In this document: positions 57,016 through 64,000 of the stretch, piece by piece
Layout: each line of letters opens with the position of its first letter
How positions within the stretch are numbered: position 1 is the first letter of the stretch
Assembly (NCBI GenBank): GCA_014904985.1
Contig: MU128963.1
Coordinates: 28,438-92,437 of the forward strand
DNA: 64,000 nt
Reading direction: 5' to 3'
From: Hydnum rufescens UP504
Taxonomy: Eukaryota; Basidiomycota; Agaricomycetes; Cantharellales; Hydnaceae
Made by a program: the position numbers and the translations under genes
The notes under the pieces: generated by a model
Told to the model about the DNA's origin: nothing
Database searches by the model: none
What the model saw: the letters and a program-made list of their open reading frames with translations, nothing else

Positions 57016-57691
57016 TAGTGTTGCCGTGACTCGGGCTTGAGTCACGAGTCAAGCCATTTCAAACCAAGTCAAGCCAAGTTGATTGATTACAAATCATTTA
57101 CTTGACTTCGACTTCGGCCGACTTGGCTTCGCTCCAAGCCAGCTCAAGTCAAATTCATGGGAAAATAAGAGCAAACACTACCGATACTTGTTCATATATG
57201 GCAGTACTATGTGGAAAATTTTAATACAGTCCTGCCTTGTGAGTGCTATGATGCCTGCCAAATTGCAAGCAGAGTCCGCAGCGGGATGCTATGCCCAACC
57301 TTCATCAAATAGGAATCACGCACATGAAGCTTAATCTCGCCAATGACGATGCAGAATGAGTGGAAACAAGCTTGCCTTTTACCTCAAGCCTCCAAGGCAA
57401 ATTTCTGCCACTTCTTTATGCTTTGCATGCGTGAGCTTAATGCTTAGTCAGCACTTGTTTCTCGGGATGTACCGACCCTTCTCTCCGCTGCCACCCTCTG
57501 ATCTGCTGTTGTTGCATGAGTCTCTTGGCAAAGTACAGTTGACACTTGATCCAGAAGGCACAGAGTGATTTTCCCGCGATGTATATATGTATTATTGTTA
57601 CATACAGATATTTGACTTGAGTCGACTTCGAGTCAAGTCGAGTCGGTAAATTTGGCTCGCCCGAAGTCGAGCTGAAGTCGCGGCAACACTA
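57016..57691. mobile_element. hAT-like MITE (676 bp)
   Basis: Ends TAGTGTTGCCG and CGGCAACACTA, matching the hAT consensus YARNG. Direct repeats GGCAGAAGT at 57,007-57,015 and 57,692-57,700 (9 bp, or 8 plus a chance G). The subterminal regions are rich in ACTCGAGTC-, CAAGTCAAG- and GTCGAGTC-type repeats in opposite orientations. No transposase. Confidence 0.8.
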
Positions 57692-58632
57692 GGCAGAAGT
57701 ACTCAACTTCGAGTCTATTCTGACCTCGACTCTATGGCATTGCGGGTTTCCTTCCTGGCCGGTGTTTGCTTCCACTCGTGTCAGGTTCACGGTGGAACAG
57801 GGAGCCCACGTCTCTTTTATTTCTAGGTAATTTTGGGCATGCGAGCGGTCTTTCTGAAGGCAATCACCTAGTAAACGCTTTACATCCAAACAGAAATCCT
57901 CTAATTTTGGTGAATCAACTTGCGCCATCACGTCAGAAACGTCGGGATACCGGCTTCGAGCAGTTCCTATCATAACAAGGCTTCAACCACGCTTCCGTCC
58001 CGCATTGATTTATCTTTGACTCTGACTAACATGGGTTTGACACAGAACACGGCCACCACCTGCCTTGTTCTTTGGGTCCTGCGATCGTCAGTGATCCCCC
58101 TGCCCCTGCCCCCTGTTACGTCCCGATCCCTTCCTATGCACCAAATTGTCTTACCTATCTCATACAACGCTATACCTGTCTCGCCAAATTGGCTATTCAG
58201 TGGGTATTGCCCATGGCTTGGTAATGGCAGGTAGTGGCTCGGTTTGGTGCCCTTTAAGAGAGGGTGACTTCTAAGTTTGTGTCTGGCCTTCCTGTTCTTC
58301 TCGGCTGTATATTTCCTTTGACGAATCGGTGGTGCTCCCATTATTCCTGATACAGGGCAATTCTCAAGATCGACCACTTGCTGCACCGGTGCTGGGAAAT
58401 TCTCCGGTAGCCGCAACTCGAGAGCAGGCTGAAGGTCTGGGCTATACTGGCAGGGCTCGTCGAAGGCAATGTGCGATAGGCGACGCACCCTCCATCCACC
58501 ACTCTCTTTCCGGGACGAACAGTGGAAGGCGTGATACCACCGCTGAAGTGGCCACGGAATGGAAGAATGTTGCCGAGCGTCGTGTGAAACGCTTCTAATT
58601 ACATGTCTCTCCGGTCCCAAAGCCTCTGACAA
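57692..58632 (-). CDS. Possible minus-strand ORF pair, unrecognised
   Basis: A 220-codon frame (58,632-57,970, MSEALGPERHVIRSVSHDAR) overlaps by 4 nt a 94-codon frame (57,973 to 57,689, MIGTARSRYPDVSDVMAQVD). Phrases such as GAPPIRQRKYTAEKNRKARH and SPKLEDFCLDVKRLLGDCLQ are protein-like, but I recognise no family. The stop of the second frame falls at the MITE boundary, so the MITE may have truncated it. Could be a fragment of an old element. Confidence 0.3.
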
Positions 58633-59446
58633 TATCAGCTCCTACTTCTGCCTTCAAAGAAGTGGGGAGATTTGCATGATTCATCTGCAGCCGTGCGCGA
58701 GTCTCTACCAGTTGTCAACTCAGATCTGAGCAAAGCAATGACGAAATTGAAGAGGGACTCTGTACGTTTTAACGCTCCTTGCCCCATAACAATGGGCTCC
58801 GAGTTAACAATTACAATCAAAATGCAGGGTTTTAATTTTTCGGTCGCGCTCTATGCTTCCCTACTGATGGTGTTTGGTCTGAATCTTCTTCGGCAGGAAT
58901 GCCAACCACTTTATTAGCATGAAATCTCTCGCCTTTAAAAAAATAAGCCCTCCAATCAGTTTGAGCTCTACAGGAACCAGTTTCGAACTCGATCTGCCGA
59001 CGGCGAGACGCAGCGGAAGTCCGCTTGGTACGGTGGTGGTGTCAGCAAAGGTGACAGCGTCATATTAAGATTGTCTTTATACCTGGCGCGTTTGTGGGAG
59101 GTCCAAGCCTCTGGATGCGACACCTTGTTAGTTAAGTTCTACAGCGAACCCATGGACATTTACACTCGCTTGGATTTATCATTCACTCTTCGATTCATTA
59201 CAGTGTTTGTTTCAAAATTATACAGTGTGCAAGTACATGATATGCGAACAGTAACAAGGTTCAGATCTTCAGATCGTATCTGAAGTGGTCCACATTGCTT
59301 CTTTACCTTCAAGGGTTCTTGAGACGGCTGTCACTGCCGCATAAGTCCCCTGTACTACTCAACGTTGACAAGCCCAGAGATCCGGCTAATTGCATGCTTC
59401 GGTCTCAACCCCGGGAGCACGGTGTCGTTGACATGTCTTGACCTGC
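58633..59446. other. No gene recognised
   Basis: Several short open frames, none with recognisable motifs. CpG-normal. Confidence 0.3.
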
Positions 59447-60900
59447 TCATGAACACCGCCTTTTATGCCGTAAATACTCCCTCAGCACGAGATTGACCAC
59501 CACAGGAGATGCTTGATCCAATCCACGGGAATCCTCACTTGAAGGATCTGTGACCAGATGCGTCATCACAGCTCGATTAGTCCGGAGAATCGTCACGACC
59601 GACGCAAGACGTGCCGGATGATTTGGGCCATTAAAGTTCCAGACATTGACGACATTCATCAAAGGTGATCCCCGTAAATGTTCTGGAGAACATACAGCCC
59701 CAATACTCTGTGGAAACGACAAGGTGAGCATGAGCCGGAATCTTTTGTGTTTCCAAAATGGACACCGTACCACCCGACGCTGGAAGATCTCGCATTAGAA
59801 TGTGAACACTGGACAAGGGATAGTGAACAGACTGGACCCACAGAGCTTTGTCCCCGTGCTACCTGTTCAACCAATTGCGGCCCAGCCTCCAAGATTTGTT
59901 TGCTCTAATTCAGCGACACCCTCACCCGTCGCTGCCTGGGTTTTCGTACCGGCGGCTTTCATAGGAACAACAACCATAGAGTTCATGGTAAAGCCGATCA
60001 GTTTCTAGATGGTGTCTTTGTACTCGATCGCCGCTGGAAATCAGACTCTATTAGTGCGAGAATAAATGTCCAACCAATAGTACACACTAAAAACCTAGGT
60101 CCATGTATGTCTATTACCTGTTACCGTGTTGATGGGGCTTCTCGCAGCTGACTTTGACGGCCTCCGTAGCAGTCTCTTGGGCTCCACGCTCCCATTCGAC
60201 CATATTCGTGCCCAGGGACCGTGCAAGAACACTTTTTTCCTGTCAGAAGTTGGTTGTACTTGGTGAATACGACAATGATCGGCACTTGGAGGATGCGGAA
60301 TGATACGTCCCCAACAGTCAGCACAGAGATCGCAGTTTCAGGAGCACTGATCAATATACCCTTGTTGGCTTTGTCCTGGGAGTATTTCATCTTCTGGCTC
60401 AAAAACTCGACCTCCACAAACGGGAATCTCGCAGCACAACTTAGAACTGTGAGAAATGGGGTTTTACATGAGTGTACAGTGGACAGAAGATGATGTTACG
60501 CGCACCAAATAGCATGCAGCTCGTCTTTGAGGTCCCTTTCCGCGCTCCTCCCCTTGATGAACTATTGGACAGTTCAAATACTTCCGAGATCTCCGCCAGC
60601 AAATCCTTGTGAATCATGTAGAATGAATCACTGGTTATCATCAGAGGTGAGTGCTTGATCAATATCATGTTGAGTGGCATGGTGATTGGAGGTTCTCTAA
60701 TCTTATTTGGGATCAAGTAATGTGATATTTGGGAAACAAGGAGAACGCACACTGAGGGTTTTGGCGCGGGATACTTCATTGATCAAAGAAGGCTTTCCTA
60801 CTCCTGTCTGCGAATGGTCTACAGTGAGTGGAAATGTAACGGCTGACTTTGCCCACAACAAGCACCCTGAACCTAACGACGCTAACCTAGGTGGCATACC
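59447..60900 (-). pseudogene. G-domain (AIG1/P-loop GTPase-like) gene, broken
   Basis: The minus strand has a degenerate P-loop QTGVGKPSLINEV near 60,815. Next comes a region in which one frame reads DDNQ-stop-FILHDSQGFAGGDLG, the switch-like HDSxGF motif, with TGA and TAG stops, and DLKDELHAIWCA. VPIIVVFTKYNQLLT (the TKxD-type specificity region) follows near 60,330, and a C-terminal part with VVNVWNFNGPN and THLVTDPSSEDSRGLDQASP lies to 59,447. This is the order found in the large basidiomycete family of G-domain proteins. The lesions include TGA codons at likely CGA sites. It lies head to head with an intact paralogue at 61,551. Confidence 0.6.
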
Positions 60901-61550
60901 TAGAATCCTCTAGAAGAGAGTCAGTGGTGGTCCTGCCTGGCCCCCGCGGAATCCTGGGATGGGTTGTCGGGATTGGTTGATGCGGATGGTTGAACTATCG
61001 CAGTCTCGCTCGAAGTTTGGATGCCTGGATCAGTGGAATCTACAGTGTAAGAGTGATGCACGACCCGGAGGCCGATGGAGGAATTATTGGCCAACAAATG
61101 GAGTAGAGCACCGGTAGATAAGCTGAGGTCACGTGGAGGTACCTAACCTCTCTCCCATAGCCTGTCTAGTATGCCAGTTGGGAGGTATTCCGCGGGACCC
61201 CATCCTGGTCAACTCAGGGAAAATCAGGTTGTTATCCAGTATGATCAGGAACGAGCGGGCCCAAAAGGATCAGATCGGGCCTACCAAATTTCACACCAGA
61301 GAATAATATTTTCCTCTCTTGTCTATTTGAGTCTCCATGCTTTCTGGCTCGACTTGCCAGATTAGACTCTGATCCCTCTGACCCCATAAGCGGCCTATCT
61401 CGAGGAAGTACCCACAGAGAAGTCCAAGCTCTGACAGAAGCTATGCAAGTTGACATAAGTAGAATGCTCTTGCTGCCTGGCACATTTTGTAGTATGTGCA
61501 CGAATTCGAATGTATTTAGCATTCCACACACCGTCCCCCTCACTTCAACC

Positions 61551-62643
61551 ATGTGGAAATCTATCCGCAAGCATTTTAAACCTAATAATACAAATCAGCG
61601 CTTCAGGGTGCTCGTACTTGGTCCGGCGAACGCAGGAAAGACCACACTGCTTGAACGACTCACTGACAGCCCCGCTGGTGCGGCTATAGTGAGCCGGAAC
61701 GGAAAACGTGTAATCACTACAGATATTCGAACCGTGTAGAGATACTGCTCTAATTCTTCCCTTTATCTCTTAGATCAAGGAGGGTCCCAGGGGACACGAT
61801 CAAGTAAGAGTCGTCATATCGAAGGCGTGCTGTCGTTATCTGATGTTTTTATATCATCCAGCGAGGGATCCAAAATATCGACGACGAAATTACTTACGTA
61901 TCAAGCCCTGACTTCGTTTTCCACGACTCTGGTGGTTTCGAGGCGGGAGGGGTCAAAGAGGTCGAGGCTGCTTGGCAATTTATTCGAAAGCGCTCCTTAG
62001 CTTCGCCTTCACAGCAACTGCAGGCTATTTGGTGCGTTCACCTATGCAGGTTCACATGTCATCACACTTTGACTCATCAACTGCTACAGGCTCTGCATTC
62101 CAACAGATAATGACAGGCCCTTTGGATTCTTGCACTCAGGCTTTTTCTCCGAATCCACAGCCTCAGGTATTTCCTATCAGTTGTGGCATTCCACCCAATC
62201 TGTTATGCACTGGTTAATGTATCTGTTCAGTGCCTGTTATTGGAATTTTCACCAAGTTGGATGGAAGAAAGACCAAAGTGGAGGTTGATACTCTAGGCCT
62301 TGCTCCCAGCCCGTCCGATTTCCTCAATCATGCCCCAGAGGTGGATCGGAAAGTAGCTGAATTTGTCAATGGACTTGAGACAGAATTTCGGAAGCAGCGG
62401 TACCCACCTGCTGGATTCATCAGGATTGGGAGTATGTATACTCTATCTGAGCAGCAATTTTGGCACTTAAATCTATGGCTTAAAGACATGCATGAAGTCA
62501 CTGAGCAGAGTGTGGCATCATGTAACCAACTTCTTCAAGCCACTATGGGTGCTCTTCCCCATGAGACCCAGAGATCAATGCTCAGGCTCACAGTTTGGAA
62601 AAGAAACCGTCGGGTTCATACCATATTTATCTTAAAACGGTGA
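61551..62643 (+). CDS. G-domain (AIG1/P-loop GTPase-like) protein
   Basis: Starts MWKSIRKHFKP (an upstream ATG at 61,443 is open but atypical). P-loop VLVLGPANAGKTTLLERLTD. After an intron (GTGTAG...TTAG) comes IKEGPRGHDQ, and after another, RGIQNIDDEITYVSSPDFVF then HDSGGFEAGG, a conserved motif. Exon 4 reads CIPTDNDRPFGFLHSGFFSE, and exon 5 VPVIGIFTKLDG, the nucleotide-specificity region. ETQRSMLRLTVWKRN leads to a donor at the end of the frame (ACGGTGAGT, about 62,640), so a further exon may exist. All parts are collinear with no lesion. Function in fungi is not established for this family. CpG falls off within the gene after about 62,000. Confidence 0.65.
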
Positions 62644-62849
62644 GTGCAGATGTCCAACATATTGGTAGTAGCAAACAATCATCTTCATCTCCTAGTGTCC
62701 TTGACAGTAGAGGTGAGGGTGACATCTCAAGCTGTGTCAATGAGATGATGGTACAATTTAACTATATTCAGGGAGCATTGTGACCAAAGCCCCAGGACTC
62801 GGGGAAGATGAATTACGCACAGATAAGGGGTTCAGAATTCTCATGGTAA

Positions 62850-64000
62850 GTGAGTGCATCACTTGCAAGTAATGTACTGAGTGCATATCTGCTATAACTG
62901 TGACACCTGGCTGTGACCATGTGGTACATTATTGGTTTGTTGGATGGTATCAACAATGTAGGAGGTGTGCCTGCAAGTGCTAACCTTCAGTGCACAATGA
63001 CTGGCTTACATGTCACTTTTTTGGGGCATTGATAATGTAGTTGGTCAGTCCAGGTTTCCAACAATTTCATACATGGAGCTGGCTGATACATCTTTTGGTA
63101 CCACTGGGAATCCAGTATGTGAGTCTGGACCTCCCACAATTCCATGCATGGCCACTCCCTGATTTGGGTCCTGGTGGGATCTGTAATGTGCAGGGAGTGA
63201 GTTTGCATCCCTTAGTTGATGAGACTACTGTCCAGATATCTTTTGGTGTCATGGATAACATAGCATGTGAGTATGAATCTCCCACCTTTATATTGACACT
63301 CTGATCCACTGATATGTGACATTGACAATGTAGGTGGTAAGACTGCACCTCTCACAGTTTGATATGGGATTGGTACCTGATAGAGCATTTGGTGGCATGA
63401 ACAACATACTGTAGAATGTGTGTTGGGTGCCTCAACTATTTGGTGTGTGATGACTGAACTCTTGGTGACATCAACAACACAGGATGTATGTTCAGTTGTC
63501 TTTGAATTCAATGCTTGTTTGCTGACTGGTAAACCTGTTGTTGACATTCACAATGTAGTATGTGAGTGCAGAGTGAATATGGGGTCCATGGCTGATACAT
63601 TTTTGGTGTGATATAAAATAGGAGGTATATCACCCAGTATTCAGAAGTGCATGCTGGCTGATGCATCATTTGGTAATGTAGTATGTAAGTCAAGGATTTC
63701 AATAAGTCAGCCATGATCACTTGTTGATCCATGATCTGATGACATGGATGATGTAGAGAGTAAGTCTGGATCTTGTGCAATTTGATGTCTGTGGGTAGCC
63801 TGACATTTGTTTTCTCTGTTGTGGACACTGTAGGGAGTAAGTCAGGATCTCTTTCACCCTGATGTGTGCTCCCTCATGGATACATCATTTGGTCCTGTTG
63901 ACACCACAGCCTGTTAGTTCAGATGTTTCCAATTTGATGTGTGGTCACTCACAAATCCATTGTCTGTTAATCCTGATAACATAGTATGTAAGTCTGGATC
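62850..64000 (+). repeat. Degenerate ~75-bp minisatellite (about 16 units)
   Basis: The recurring core ATGTAGTATGTGAGTCTGG, with variants, occurs near 63,110, 63,195, 63,262, 63,330, 63,405, 63,475, 63,552, 63,620, 63,675, 63,747, 63,827, 63,900 and 63,972. Each is followed by a CTCCCACAATTTGATGTGTG-like half with TGATNCAT and TTTTGGTG. The spacing is 55-85 bp. It runs off the window end. The core resembles a 5' splice site (TAG|TATGTGAGT), but no intron structure is evident. Confidence 0.65.

Overview
The window reads as a nuclear segment from a filamentous basidiomycete, most likely an Agaricomycete. Short spliceosomal introns with CTRAY branch points, an Shb17-type phosphatase, fungal-style G-domain (AIG1-like) GTPases, a Tad1-like LINE and basidiomycete-type DDE transposase fragments all point that way. 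Most of the 64 kb is transposon. The host-like pockets keep CpG dinucleotides: about 8.7-15.4 kb, 51.84-53.3 kb and 57.7-62.0 kb. The surrounding old transposons are strongly CpG-poor, and many of their in-frame stops are TGA codons that look like former CGA.

Layout. 1-8.6 kb: two degraded Copia 3' ends with LTRs, a 3.2 kb foldback element, CTAGACAT-rich repeats and a 723-bp MITE with an exact 8-bp target duplication. 8.7-15.4 kb: gene pocket with an SHB17-like phosphatase, a J-domain protein (both minus strand) and a Ser/Pro-rich hypothetical protein (plus strand). Several one-base deletions in these genes look like sequencing indels. 15.4-19.8 kb: a broken DDE transposase. 19.85-26.6 kb: a full-length Tad1-like LINE whose ORF1 carries a 676-bp insertion and whose ORF2 carries five in-frame TGA codons and no other lesion.

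27.2-48.6 kb (with outliers at 51.1-51.8 and 55.5-56.5 kb) is the notable region: a nest of an unusual transposon family. Each member has short terminal inverted repeats of the CAGnCTGGTCAGYCA type, GGGGCCCC blocks, an AT-rich trinucleotide tract, and then a tandem array of about 230-450-bp units. Each unit has an A/C-rich exon-like block ending in a CCACACACCCGC/GCGGGTGTGTGG hairpin, a GTRAGT donor, a second 16-bp hairpin with a 4-nt loop, a CTRAC branch-like site and a TTCTAG acceptor. The arrays run divergently away from a central near-perfect palindrome, so the whole element is a giant foldback with outward-pointing intron-like units. About 50 units are visible. Element A (30,233-34,671) is complete: six units on each side and a perfect 8-bp TSD. 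It lies inside an exon-like block of element B (28,813-39,150), which itself lies inside an exon-like block of element C. No transposase is visible in these elements, so they look non-autonomous.

48.6-51.0 kb is a second foldback element of the same family as 0.7-3.9 kb. 51.84-53.08 kb is an unrecognised coding gene truncated at its 3' end by an array-transposon terminus. 55.48-56.51 kb repeats 47.44-48.46 kb almost exactly, next to an N gap. 57.0-57.7 kb is a hAT-like MITE. 59.4-62.7 kb holds two head-to-head G-domain GTPase genes (one broken, one largely intact). 62.85-64.0 kb is a degenerate minisatellite of about 75 bp.
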